Source of the DNA: Lysinibacillus sphaericus
GTDB lineage: Bacteria > Bacillota > Bacilli > Bacillales_A > Planococcaceae
Assembly (NCBI RefSeq): GCF_006864135.1
Contig: NZ_SADV01000001.1
Span: forward strand, 62,001-126,000
Direction of reading: 5' to 3'
Length of the DNA: 64,000 bases
The notes under the pieces were generated by a model. That model did not search any database and was not told where the DNA came from. It saw only the letters and a list, made by a program, of their open reading frames with translations. This document shows positions 56,261 to 64,000 of the stretch, in pieces. Position numbers and translations under genes: made by a program. Numbering within the stretch: the stretch's first letter is position 1; each line of letters begins with the position of its first letter.

Positions 56261-57214
56261 CTATAGTAAACCTTCCGCATATTTCAGCTGATACTTTTCC
56301 ATTACTCGGCTAAAGAACGAGGCTAGAACTTGCTGAAATAGCATACCAAACACCACAGGCATAACCGTTTCTGCGGGAAAGTATGTAGTCGCTATTACAA
56401 CCCCTACAGCAATATTACGCATCCCTCCTGTAAAAACGAACATCGTAACAATGCTTTTATCCTTCCAAAGCATATGCCCTAATACTAAACAAAAAGCATA
56501 TCCTGATACAGCTAGTAGAAATACGACCAAAATAACACTAACAAGCTCCAAGTTAATATTTTTTATATATGGGGCAATTGCACTACTGTTAATCATTACA
56601 ATACTAAATAAGCTAAGTTTTGAAAAAGGGGCTAATTGCTTTCCTAATGTAAGCTCAATTTCACCTTTAGTAAACTCATTTAACGCTACACCTATAAGAG
56701 AAGGCACAACAATCATCCAAAGTAAATCTAGAATGAGACCAACAGTATCAATTTCGATTGATTGCCCTACTACAATATGAAGTAATGCTGGAATGACAAA
56801 GGGCGAAATGAGTGTATCGATTAAAATAATTGCAAGACACAATGCAAGATGCCCCCTACAAATACTAACCCAAATAAAGCTAGTTACCCCTGTTGGTATA
56901 ACGACTGCTAAAACAAAACCAATTGTCAGCAGATGATCGTGAAAGATGATGTTTGATACAAAATAAGCCCAAATTGGCATGAGTAGGTGTAAAAATGCAA
57001 TAACAATTACTATTTCTGTTGGGTATTTTTTAAGATTTTTTATTCCTTCAAAATTCATGCTTAAACTACCTGCAAATGTCATAAAAGCGAACAGCCACGG
57101 CACTAAAAATAATAGCTGATGCCCTACGTTCTCAAACAACACACCAATTACTAAGCTAAACGGTGTTAAAATAGGCATCCATTTTTGGAAGTATTTATTT
57201 AAACTATTTAACAT
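56261..57214 (-). CDS. Bile acid:sodium symporter (BASS) family carrier
   Basis: The 317-residue protein has about nine or ten hydrophobic helices. It has the family's paired signatures, PTGVTSFIWVSICRGHLALCLAIILIDTL in the first half and TGGMRNIAVGVVIA in the second. Such bacterial proteins move organic anions with sodium; substrate unknown. ATG 57214 follows AGAAGGAATAAAAAG. It diverges from the SLH gene at 57342. Confidence 0.82.
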   Translation of the reverse strand: MLNSLNKYFQKWMPILTPFSLVIGVLFENVGHQLLFLVPWLFAFMTFAGSLSMNFEGIKNLKKYPTEIVIVIAFLHLLMPIWAYFVSNIIFHDHLLTIGFVLAVVIPTGVTSFIWVSICRGHLALCLAIILIDTLISPFVIPALLHIVVGQSIEIDTVGLILDLLWMIVVPSLIGVALNEFTKGEIELTLGKQLAPFSKLSLFSIVMINSSAIAPYIKNINLELVSVILVVFLLAVSGYAFCLVLGHMLWKDKSIVTMFVFTGGMRNIAVGVVIATTYFPAETVMPVVFGMLFQQVLASFFSRVMEKYQLKYAEGLL

Positions 57215-57341
57215 CTCTTTTTATTCCTTCTTTCATAAAAGAATAGTTTTCTTCAGTCTATAAACTAAAAAAAAATTTGCAGTTTATATCCATATCCTTC
57301 AAACTATTAACATGACTAGAAAGAAAGGATGACTGAGACTA

Positions 57342-58367
57342 ATGAAAAAATTAGTGTGCACTTTATTGCTTCCCCTACTTGTTGTGGCAACTGGATACAC
57401 TGTACAAGCTGCTGGCTTTAAAGATGTGCCAGAAGATCACTATGCCTTTGAAGCCATCATGTGGGCAGAGGAATACGATATCGTTAATGGTTATCCAGAC
57501 GGTACATTTAAGCCCAATGCAACAATCACAGAGCAACAATTCGCAAAACTACTAGCTAATTTTTATGAGCTTGAATCACCGTATGATGAGTTAAAAAAAC
57601 AAACCCCTGCTGCAAACGGGTCTGACGAATATTACAATCGTCTTGCGAGCTACGGTGTTCCATTAAACGGATATTTTGATAATAATATTCGCGCAGCTAG
57701 TGTGAAGCGCGGTGTTGTGGCACAGGCAATTACACATTTAGCTAACGGTAAAAGTGGATTAGATCAATCCATACAATTTTTACTCGATTATTACATTTCC
57801 ACTGGACAAAACTTTCAGTATGAAAACCGCAATTTACAGAAGTTTTTTGGCGTAACTAACAATATGACACGAGCTCAAGTCGTGACAATGCTACACCGTA
57901 TGGATGAAAGAAATTTTTATGAAATTTCAGAGGACGCACAGGCAATACATGAAAATACGAGTAATGCTTCTTTAAATACACGAGCAAAAAATGGGCAAAG
58001 TCAGCTAGATAAAACGATGCAGCTGACAACACCTTCTAATAGTGCTTGGGATGGTAACTATTCGTATTACTATAAATGGGGTACAGGCACAACTGATTTT
58101 AATCGTCGAGATGCCTATATTTCAAACGCAACAAGCAAAAGCTTTAATATATTTATTACTGCCAATGATGGGACAGCTGCAGGGAGTGTCGATGGGACTG
58201 CAACGATTACTTCTAGCACTAAGGCTGTGATGAACAAATCCTCAAACGGCAATCGTTGTGTAGTAGAATTTGAGCGCCTTAATAATGCGCTTAAAATTAC
58301 CGAGGTAGATTGTCGCACAGAGCATGATGAAGGAACTAATTTTTCTGGTACTTTAAAGAAACAATAA
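57342..58367 (+). CDS. S-layer-homology domain protein
   Basis: ATG at 57342 follows AGAAAGGATGACTGAGACTA. The 341-residue protein has a signal peptide (MKKLVCTLLLPLLVVATG; cleavage near VQA-AG) and one clear SLH repeat (FKDVPEDHYAFEAIMWAEEYDIVNGYPDGTFKPNATITEQQFAKLL). A second, degenerate helical segment follows (TRAQVVTMLHRM at about 179-190). The C-terminal 130 residues form a beta-rich domain (WDGNYSYYYKWGTG...LKITEVDCRTEHDEGTNFSG) with two Cys; its role is unknown. It should attach to wall polymers via the SLH part. Confidence 0.83.
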   Translation: MKKLVCTLLLPLLVVATGYTVQAAGFKDVPEDHYAFEAIMWAEEYDIVNGYPDGTFKPNATITEQQFAKLLANFYELESPYDELKKQTPAANGSDEYYNRLASYGVPLNGYFDNNIRAASVKRGVVAQAITHLANGKSGLDQSIQFLLDYYISTGQNFQYENRNLQKFFGVTNNMTRAQVVTMLHRMDERNFYEISEDAQAIHENTSNASLNTRAKNGQSQLDKTMQLTTPSNSAWDGNYSYYYKWGTGTTDFNRRDAYISNATSKSFNIFITANDGTAAGSVDGTATITSSTKAVMNKSSNGNRCVVEFERLNNALKITEVDCRTEHDEGTNFSGTLKKQ

Positions 58368-58460
58368 GTTTTTCATAGGCCCGAAGAAAACTCATAAAGG
58401 AACACCCTTGAGGTACTTTTATAAATCACAATAATACGCTTTCTTAGTGAAAAGAACTAA

Positions 58461-58496
58461 AAAGTGCGAATGGATAAAAATATTCATTCGCACTTT
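58461..58496 (+). terminator. Terminator after SLH gene
   Basis: AAAGTGCGAATG and CATTCGCACTTT pair perfectly around a 12-base loop. Confidence 0.7.
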
Positions 58497-58576
58497 ATAC
58501 TTATTTTAAACTAACGTCTTTACCTTTCAATAACGTCTACATAACAATTCGTTTTATTTAGCGTACTAAAGAAAGC

Positions 58577-58621
58577 GAAAACAGAGCGAATTCTACGGAT
58601 TTGTAGATTCTCTCTGTTTTC
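58577..58621 (-). terminator. Terminator after the 58634 gene
   Basis: GAAAACAGAG and CTCTGTTTTC form the outer stem, with an inner GAATTCTAC/GTAGATTC stem. Confidence 0.6.
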
Positions 58622-58633
58622 TCAGAAACCCTA

Positions 58634-58963
58634 CTATTTTTTATCTATGCAATCAAAAACATATTTTTCAACAGTAGGTTTACCTTTAAATACAACATAG
58701 CGTGTGAGTATAACTTCTTTATCTTGAACAGTTAATTCAAATGGTGCCTTCTCTGCCGATATCGATTTTAATAAATCTTTTAATGCTAAAGAAGCAATAA
58801 GTTCGATATCTTCCCCATCATAATGATAATAGGATACACTCACCAAGTCATCGTTATTACTTTTACAAGCAACATAAAAACCATCTTTAACTGCCGCGTA
58901 TCGGAAATTCCTTATGTTGCTATTGTTGCTCCCTATACAGGTGTTAGATCCTTCTTCGATCAA
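58634..58963 (-). CDS. Hypothetical protein, start uncertain
   Basis: The 109-residue frame begins at a TTG without a ribosome site (MIEEGSNTCIGSNNSNIRNF). Beta-strand-like repeats follow (YAAVKDGFYVACKSNNDDLVSVSYYHYDGE, EKAPFELTVQDKEVILTRYVVF). I recognise no family. It may lack its original 5' end. The terminator just behind it supports that it is, or was, a transcribed gene. Confidence 0.45.
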   Translation of the reverse strand: MIEEGSNTCIGSNNSNIRNFRYAAVKDGFYVACKSNNDDLVSVSYYHYDGEDIELIASLALKDLLKSISAEKAPFELTVQDKEVILTRYVVFKGKPTVEKYVFDCIDKK

Positions 58964-59148
58964 GATAGCAACAATTTTTAAGAAAAGAGAGCCTATTTAA
59001 AATACCGGAAAATTAACTCTAAATTGAAATGACAAAAACCACAGATTTAGATAAGCCTAAATTGTGGTTTCCTCTTTGTAAATTATTTAAACGGTGTCCT
59101 ATCTAGGTGACCTAGATCTTTTATCATCAGTCAGGGTATAACAAACTC

Positions 59149-60040
59149 TTAAAACTTCTTATACATCTTCATAGCAATCTCTATAAAATCAGCGAGATAT
59201 GGAAATATGTGTTTATCCTTATGCCAAGCGATATCCGTAAAAATATCAGCTAAATTCATGGATATAGTCAGTTCTTTTAAGCGATTGTTTTCTAACTCCT
59301 TCTCCACCACCATTTTGGGCAAGAATGTAATACCTAAGCCAGCCATCACACATTGCTTAATAGCTTCAATACTTGCAAATTCAATCATTTGTATTGGTAG
59401 CGCACCTTGCTGCTGAAGCTGTACTTCCAATTGATTGCGGTAGGAGCAACCGCTTTCCGTCAAAAGCATCGTTTCATTTGAGAGTTGCTGTACAGAAAAT
59501 ACCTCTCTGTCCACATTGCTATTAGTAGATGCACTGACAAATACTAATTGCTCTCGAATAAGTCGCTCACGATGTAACATAGGTGTTTCCTTATATGCAT
59601 CTGTAATAAACGCTATATCAAGCTTGCCTGACTGCAATAAATCTTTGGCTATTTCGGTCGTATTGACAGGCTTAAAAATGATTTTTACTTGTGGATGTGC
59701 TTTCTGAAATTGTTGTAAAATACCCGGCAGACGGTACACACATTGACTTTCCTGTGCACCTACTTTTAACACCGCTTGTGCTTGTTCATTTACTACAGCT
59801 TTTTTCATATCTACATTTAAATCTAGCATTTTTTGAGCATACTGTTGTAATCGCTTGCCCCCCTCAGTAAGGGTAATACGTTTTCCAAGCCTCTCAAAAA
59901 GGACTACATCAAGCTCTTCTTCAAGCGATTTAATTTGTGCTGTAATACTCGATTGAGCATAGCCTAGTTAGCTGTGCAGTCTGGGTAAAACTTAACGTTT
60001 CTGATGCTGTTAAGAACGTTTGCAGTTGTTTAAGATCCAT
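59149..60040 (-). pseudogene. LysR-type regulator broken by a 4-base duplication
   Basis: ATG at 60040 follows AGGTGGGG and reads MDLKQLQTFLTASETLSFTQ then TAQL before leaving frame. The next frame carries LGYAQSSITAQIKSLEEELD, the rest of the HTH, and a full LysR substrate-binding domain (to 59149). The sequence at the break, CTAACTAGGC near 59964-59973, looks like a CTAA/ACTA duplication; removing four bases restores AQL-LGYAQSS. The fragment from 59829 lacks the DNA-binding domain. It is divergent from the FMN reductase gene, which it presumably once controlled. Confidence 0.82.
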
Positions 60041-60153
60041 CTTCCCCACCTCTAAATCGTTTTTTTCGATATATTCCATTGAAAGATTCTGCTTTATCGA
60101 TAATAAATATAAGTTTACACTTGTTATAGCCTGAAGAATAGAGGAGGATTCTT

Positions 60154-60711
60154 ATGAACATTACAGCTTTTATTGGAAGCTCTAGAGCCGGTAGTAATAG
60201 TGAACAGCTAACTGATTATGTATTAGATGGCATAAATTATGTAAAAATAGATCTAAAAAATTTAACGATTGAGCCCATTAACGATTTACGTCATGATAAC
60301 AATGGCTTTCAGTTTGTAGATGATGATTATGATCAAATTATCCATGCGTTTCTAACAAGTGATCTCGTTATTTTTGCAACACCTATATATTGGTACAGCA
60401 TGTCGGGAATCATGAAGAACATGGTAGATCGACTGAGTCAAGCTATTCGAGATGAGCGGTTTCCACAGCTAAAAGAGAAACTACAAACTACAGAAGCCCT
60501 TGTTGTTGCTGTCGGTGGTGACGATCCATATATAAAGGGTTTACCAATGATTCAACAATTCCAATATATTTTTGACTTTTTAAAGATGCCGTTCTCCTCG
60601 TATATTATCGGTGAAGCAAACAAACCTGGTGAAATTATTCATGATGAACAAGCACTGATGCAAGCATCCATATTAAATAAGAAATTAAAAGTACGTATTT
60701 ATCCCATATAA
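60154..60711 (+). CDS. NADPH-dependent FMN reductase-like flavodoxin-fold protein
   Basis: ATG at 60154 follows GAGGAGGATTCTT. The 185-residue protein has the flavodoxin-like start ITAFIGSSRAGSNSEQLTDYV (FMN phosphate loop), the second FMN contact DLVIFATPIYWYSMSGIMKNMVDRLSQ, and VVAVGGDDPYIKG. It belongs with NAD(P)H-dependent FMN or azo/quinone reductases. It is divergent from the broken LysR gene, so control has probably been lost or passed on. A terminator follows at 60714. Confidence 0.82.
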   Translation: MNITAFIGSSRAGSNSEQLTDYVLDGINYVKIDLKNLTIEPINDLRHDNNGFQFVDDDYDQIIHAFLTSDLVIFATPIYWYSMSGIMKNMVDRLSQAIRDERFPQLKEKLQTTEALVVAVGGDDPYIKGLPMIQQFQYIFDFLKMPFSSYIIGEANKPGEIIHDEQALMQASILNKKLKVRIYPI

Positions 60712-60713
60712 TA

Positions 60714-60750
60714 AACGACCTGAAAGCGGCTATGCTTTTAGGTCGTTTTT
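60714..60750 (+). terminator. Terminator after FMN reductase gene
   Basis: AACGACCTGAAAGC pairs with GCTTTTAGGTCGTT, followed by TTT. Confidence 0.8.
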
Positions 60751-60890
60751 ATATGTAGCGCATTAAATTGATGTGATTTCTGTTTCAGGTTACTCGCTTT
60801 CGCACAATATTACCATTTGGTGAAGTTTCGTTATTTTCACTATAAATAAGACTAACATGTCAAAAGAACATACTAAGTAAGCTATGTGGT

Positions 60891-61045
60891 TGATTGGAGT
60901 GGAGACTGAGCGACTCCTTGGGGGTCAGCGTCACAAATGAGAACCTGCAGCGTAAGCGAAGCGGCTCATCGGACGCCCCCAGGAAGCTTTGCTCTGTGCG
61001 AAAGCGAAGCAGCAGCAACAAAGCGCTCAGACGGAACGGAAATCC
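60891..61045. repeat. GC-rich Bacillaceae-type intergenic repeat
   Basis: The stretch is much richer in GC than its flanks and has the pattern GGAGACTGAGCGACTCCT, GGGGGTC...GGACGCCCCC, AAGCGAAGCGGCTCA and CAGACGGAACGGAAATCC. I recall long palindromic repeats of this look between genes in Bacillus-group genomes. Arms GGGGG.. and ..CCCCC can pair. No coding frame is seen. Confidence 0.6.
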
Positions 61046-61112
61046 CTCTCGTTTTGCCGAAATGGCATAATTATTTAATAGGACACCTTAATTTCATTGA
61101 GATATTCTAATG

Positions 61113-62864
61113 TTAAACTTCCGCTTCTACCGGAATATGTTGGAATGTTGTCACATCAAATAGCCCTGTATCTGTTAGCTTTAAAGCAGGGATAACTGGT
61201 AATGCGACAAATGAAAACGTCAATAAAAAATGAAAATCTAGCGTTGGATTGAGCTCGTGTATGGCGTTATGCAAACTTGCTAATTGCTTTTTCGCCTCAT
61301 CTGCTGGTGCATCCGTCATTAAGCCCCCAATTGTTAATGGCATTTCCGCTAATATCTCACCATCTGCTACTATGACAAAACCACCTTGAATTTCTTGAAT
61401 GCGTGACAGAGCAAGTAACATATCTTCATCATTCGTACCTACCACTAATGCATTATGCGAATCATGGGCTACAGTAGTGGCCACTGCCCCTTTTCGTAAA
61501 CCAAAGCCCTTCACAATACCAAGACCTGTGGTATGCAAATTGTGATGCCGCTCAATCACTGCTAGCTTTAGTAAATCCTGTTCAACTGAAGGTACAAATA
61601 CGCCATCTTTCACAGGTACATCTATTACTAAATGGTTCGTAATAAGCTGATTTGGTATAATTTCCAAAACATTCGCCTTCGTACCTTTATGGAATGGAAT
61701 GCTAAGCATGTCCTTCGTTACATAAGGTAAATGTACAGAGCGATGAATATGTGTAGGTACAATAGGTTCAGTACGATTCGTTAACATCGCACCGTTTTCA
61801 GCAACCTTAATACCATTTTTCCAAACTGCCTTTGCACGCATATTGTCGATGTTCTCGATTAATACAAAATCCGCCTTATAACCTGGTGCTAAAACGCCTC
61901 GATCATATAAACGATAGCATTCAGCTGTATTAACAGTTGCAAGCTGAATAGCCTGCAATGGCTCCATCCCTTCCTCAATGGCCATTGCCACATCAAAGTT
62001 AATGCTACCTTCATCCATTAACTCATCAACATATTTATCATCGGTACAAAAGCCAAAACGGCGAGCATTTGTTGCATTGACAGCAGGCAATAAATCACGT
62101 AAGTTTTTTGCTGCTGAGCCTTCACGAATTAATACATACATCCCTTGCTCTACACGATCAGAAGCCTCCTGTGCCGTTACACATTCATGATCTGTATGGA
62201 TACCAGCAGCACGATAGCCCGTAATTTGATGACTATTTAAGCCCGCACAATGTCCATCTATAACTAAATTAGCCTGTTCCGAAAGAATAATCTTTTCAAG
62301 CATGCTGGCTTCACCATTTAATACCGCAGGAAAATCCATGACCTCCGCTAAACCTCGAACATCTTCGTGCTGTAAAAACGGCTCTAAATCAGCAGCTGTC
62401 AGCGTTGCCCCTGCATTTTCAAAATGAGTGCCCGGAACACTAGATGGCAACATAACAAAGATATCCATATCTGCTTTTTTGGCATCTTCTAGCATAAACT
62501 GAATGCCCTCCGCACCTGCAACATTTGCTATTTCATGAGGATCTGTAATGACTGTTGTAATGCCATGCGGAATCAGTATACGGCTAAATTCTGCAGGTGT
62601 TAACATCGATGACTCAATATGTATATGTCCATCAATTAAACCAGGTACAACATATTTTCTTGCGCCATCCTCTTCGTTTTTAGCTTTAAATCTATTCATT
62701 ATATCAAGCGCCACAATTTGCCCATTGTTAACGACAATATCTGCTTTTTTCCACGTCAATGTAAAAACATCTGCTATTTGTACGTTACGTAAAATAAAAT
62801 CCGCCTCAATTTTCCTTTGCGATGTTAAAATATTTTGTGCAAGCTGTTGTAGTTTATTTGTCAT
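61113..62864 (-). CDS. ade: Adenine deaminase
   Basis: ATG at 62864 follows AAAGGAG with 8 bases between; a GTG at 62873 is inside that spacer. The 583-residue amidohydrolase has VVPGLIDGHIHIESS, the metal-binding DPHEIANVAG, IDGHCAGL, HTDHECV and FCTDDKYVDEL, then the C-terminal domain with VAHDSHNALVVGTNDEDM and GGLMTDAP typical of bacterial adenine deaminase (AdeC). It converts adenine to hypoxanthine and ammonia in purine salvage. Length fits the family. No purine riboswitch is seen upstream. Confidence 0.92.
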   Translation of the reverse strand: MTNKLQQLAQNILTSQRKIEADFILRNVQIADVFTLTWKKADIVVNNGQIVALDIMNRFKAKNEEDGARKYVVPGLIDGHIHIESSMLTPAEFSRILIPHGITTVITDPHEIANVAGAEGIQFMLEDAKKADMDIFVMLPSSVPGTHFENAGATLTAADLEPFLQHEDVRGLAEVMDFPAVLNGEASMLEKIILSEQANLVIDGHCAGLNSHQITGYRAAGIHTDHECVTAQEASDRVEQGMYVLIREGSAAKNLRDLLPAVNATNARRFGFCTDDKYVDELMDEGSINFDVAMAIEEGMEPLQAIQLATVNTAECYRLYDRGVLAPGYKADFVLIENIDNMRAKAVWKNGIKVAENGAMLTNRTEPIVPTHIHRSVHLPYVTKDMLSIPFHKGTKANVLEIIPNQLITNHLVIDVPVKDGVFVPSVEQDLLKLAVIERHHNLHTTGLGIVKGFGLRKGAVATTVAHDSHNALVVGTNDEDMLLALSRIQEIQGGFVIVADGEILAEMPLTIGGLMTDAPADEAKKQLASLHNAIHELNPTLDFHFLLTFSFVALPVIPALKLTDTGLFDVTTFQHIPVEAEV

Positions 62865-62978
62865 TCTTTGCACTCCTTTGTTCTATTTTGAATTATCATG
62901 CATGAACACTCGCCTAATTTCAAGTTAAGATTTATCATGTAACAAAGAATATTTCTCCATCTTCGATAAATAATCAAA

Positions 62979-63004
62979 AAACGACCACATCTTAATGGTC
63001 GTTT
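62979..63004 (-). terminator. Terminator at the end of the 62992 gene
   Basis: On the minus strand AAACGACCA and TGGTCGTTT flank an 8-base loop and are followed by further T. It overlaps the last codons of the gene. Confidence 0.7.
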
Positions 63005-63414
63005 GTAAATTCGAGTTCTTTAGGTGGATCGCCTTTTTTATTCATCAAGCGCATACGAATCGGCTCGATTTTTAGTGTAATCATTTCATCTTGATTACCA
63101 ACGAAAATGCTTGTAAAAAGTTCAGCTAACTTATTTTTTATTCCTTCCTCTAGAATTTCTGTTAGCTTTCCTTCAATTTCAACGTATGTGTCACCAAAGC
63201 CTCCATTTTCGTATCCATACAATATATGTGTATATGGATTTTTACGAAGCTCCTCCATTTTTTCAGAATGTTTATTCGTTACGGTGTATAATACAAAATC
63301 CTCATGTTGGAATGTCATATAGCGTGAGTACGGTTTGCCATTCTCAACTGTTGCCATCGTTCCTATTTTTTCACGATTTAAAACTTCTAGTATTTCATCT
63401 CGTACAGAGGTCAT
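62992..63414 (-). CDS. Pyridoxamine-5'-phosphate-oxidase-fold general stress protein
   Basis: The 140-residue protein begins MTSVRDEILEVLNREKIGTM with ATVENGKPYSRYMTF and LYTVTNKHSEKMEELRKNPY, the pattern of the split-barrel 'general stress protein 26' group. These bind flavin or heme-like cofactors; the catalytic PLP residues of true PdxH are not visible. ATG 63414 follows AAAGGATGAGATG. It is separate from adenine deaminase by 120 bases and has its own terminator. Confidence 0.8.
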   Translation of the reverse strand: MTSVRDEILEVLNREKIGTMATVENGKPYSRYMTFQHEDFVLYTVTNKHSEKMEELRKNPYTHILYGYENGGFGDTYVEIEGKLTEILEEGIKNKLAELFTSIFVGNQDEMITLKIEPIRMRLMNKKGDPPKELEFTNDH

Positions 63415-63571
63415 ATCATCTCATCCTTTCTTATCCCTACTATTCTGTCCTTATTTAGCTTACCTAACCCTATTTTTTGAAAAATGTGAATTGACAATAT
63501 TCGATTCATTTTAAAATCTATTGTTATAATAATTTGTTGAACAACATGAATTTTTAGAATGAGGGTTATAA

Positions 63572-64000
63572 TGATGAAGCAAGCATTTTTCACACGGTGT
63601 CTGTTCTTCTTAACGGGTATTTTGCTTTTATCCTTAGGTATAACATTGACAATTAAAGGTCAGATTTTCGGTGTTGGTTCATGGGATGTGTTACATATTG
63701 GACTAGCTAAAACATTAGGATTAACCATTGGTATTTGGTCCATTCTTATCGGGCTAGCCATAATAGCGTTTGATATAGTAATTACAAAGAAGTTTCCACT
63801 GCCGGGTACGTTTATAGATATGTTTTTAGCAGGAATTTTTATTGATATTTTTAACTATTTGCTTCCTGATATAGATGGTTTTTGGATGCAACTTCTTTCA
63901 TATGTATGTGGCTTACTATTACTTGGCTGGGGTTGCGGTATGTATATGGTGGCAAATTTAGGGATTGGTCCTCGTGATTCATTAATGCTTTTAATGGTCC
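63572..64000 (+). CDS. YczE/YitT-type membrane protein, cut by window end
   Basis: ATG at 63572 (or 63575) follows GAGGG. The 143 visible residues hold about four hydrophobic helices. The start MMKQAFFTRCLFFLTGILLL is followed by GVGSWDVLHIGLAKTLGLTIG, FPLPGTFIDMFLAGIFIDIF and ANLGIGPRDSLMLLM, the hallmark repeats of the YczE family of Firmicutes. Function is unknown. The 3' end lies outside the window. Confidence 0.8.

Noticed and set aside
61113..62990. Purine riboswitch upstream of adenine deaminase
   Set aside because: The leader between 62865 and 62990 shows no conserved purine-aptamer core or matching stems.

Overview
The window looks like a chromosomal stretch of a spore-forming, low-GC Firmicute of the Lysinibacillus type (Bacillales). 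Pointers are the AT-rich DNA, strong AGGAGG-type ribosome sites with frequent TTG/GTG starts, collagen-like exosporium proteins behind sigma-K-type promoters, an S-layer-homology protein, a large secreted subtilase and a Gly-X-Thr repeat style. No rRNA, tRNA or CRISPR array was seen. The genus is an inference from gene style; no database was searched.

Layout. 0-0.7 kb: decayed IS21 and integrase fragments. 0.8-16 kb: a spore-surface locus. It holds seven related genes sharing an N-terminal 'NIPNIT...' domain, four of them intact with Gly-X-Thr collagen stalks and one reduced to a deleted copy, a stalkless tandem jelly-roll protein, and three family-2 glycosyltransferases plus a small partner. 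Part of the locus (terminator, sigma-K promoter, collagen gene) has been copied in inverted orientation and the copy has decayed. 16-21 kb: IS4 and MFS fragments, two Nudix hydrolases, a DUF1835-type protein and a DUF3221-type secreted protein. 21.5-23.7 kb: a flavin oxidoreductase with an ECF41-type sigma factor and a matching promoter. 23.9-31.3 kb: a vanG-type glycopeptide resistance operon (degenerate vanU, vanR, vanS, vanW, vanG-like ligase, vanXY, vanT) with VanR-box-like sites and about 75-bp direct repeats on both sides. 31.3-43 kb: two chemoreceptors, a Crp-family regulator between two damaged YdcZ transporters, a heavily decayed large secreted protein, twin zinc-ribbon proteins and uncharacterised secreted proteins. 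44-47 kb: a large subtilase. 48-54 kb: a DsbA-like/metallo-beta-lactamase-like/SnoaL-like cluster behind an operator-rich promoter, and two MFS exporters. 54-64 kb: an unusual fusion of a helix-turn-helix domain to an F1-ATPase beta-like domain, a bile-acid-symporter-family carrier, an SLH protein, a frameshifted LysR regulator divergent from an FMN reductase, adenine deaminase, a PNP-oxidase-like protein and the start of a YczE-type membrane protein.

How genes work together. The collagen proteins and glycosyltransferases plausibly build and decorate the exosporium filaments late in sporulation. The van genes would rebuild peptidoglycan precursors to end in D-Ala-D-Ser under VanRS control. 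The oxidoreductase and ECF41 factor form an apparently autoregulated pair. The most unusual protein is the HTH/F1-beta-like fusion at 54.2-55.2 kb, whose P-loop is degenerate. The window also carries many dispersed repeats and pseudogenes, so it appears to be a plastic accessory region.
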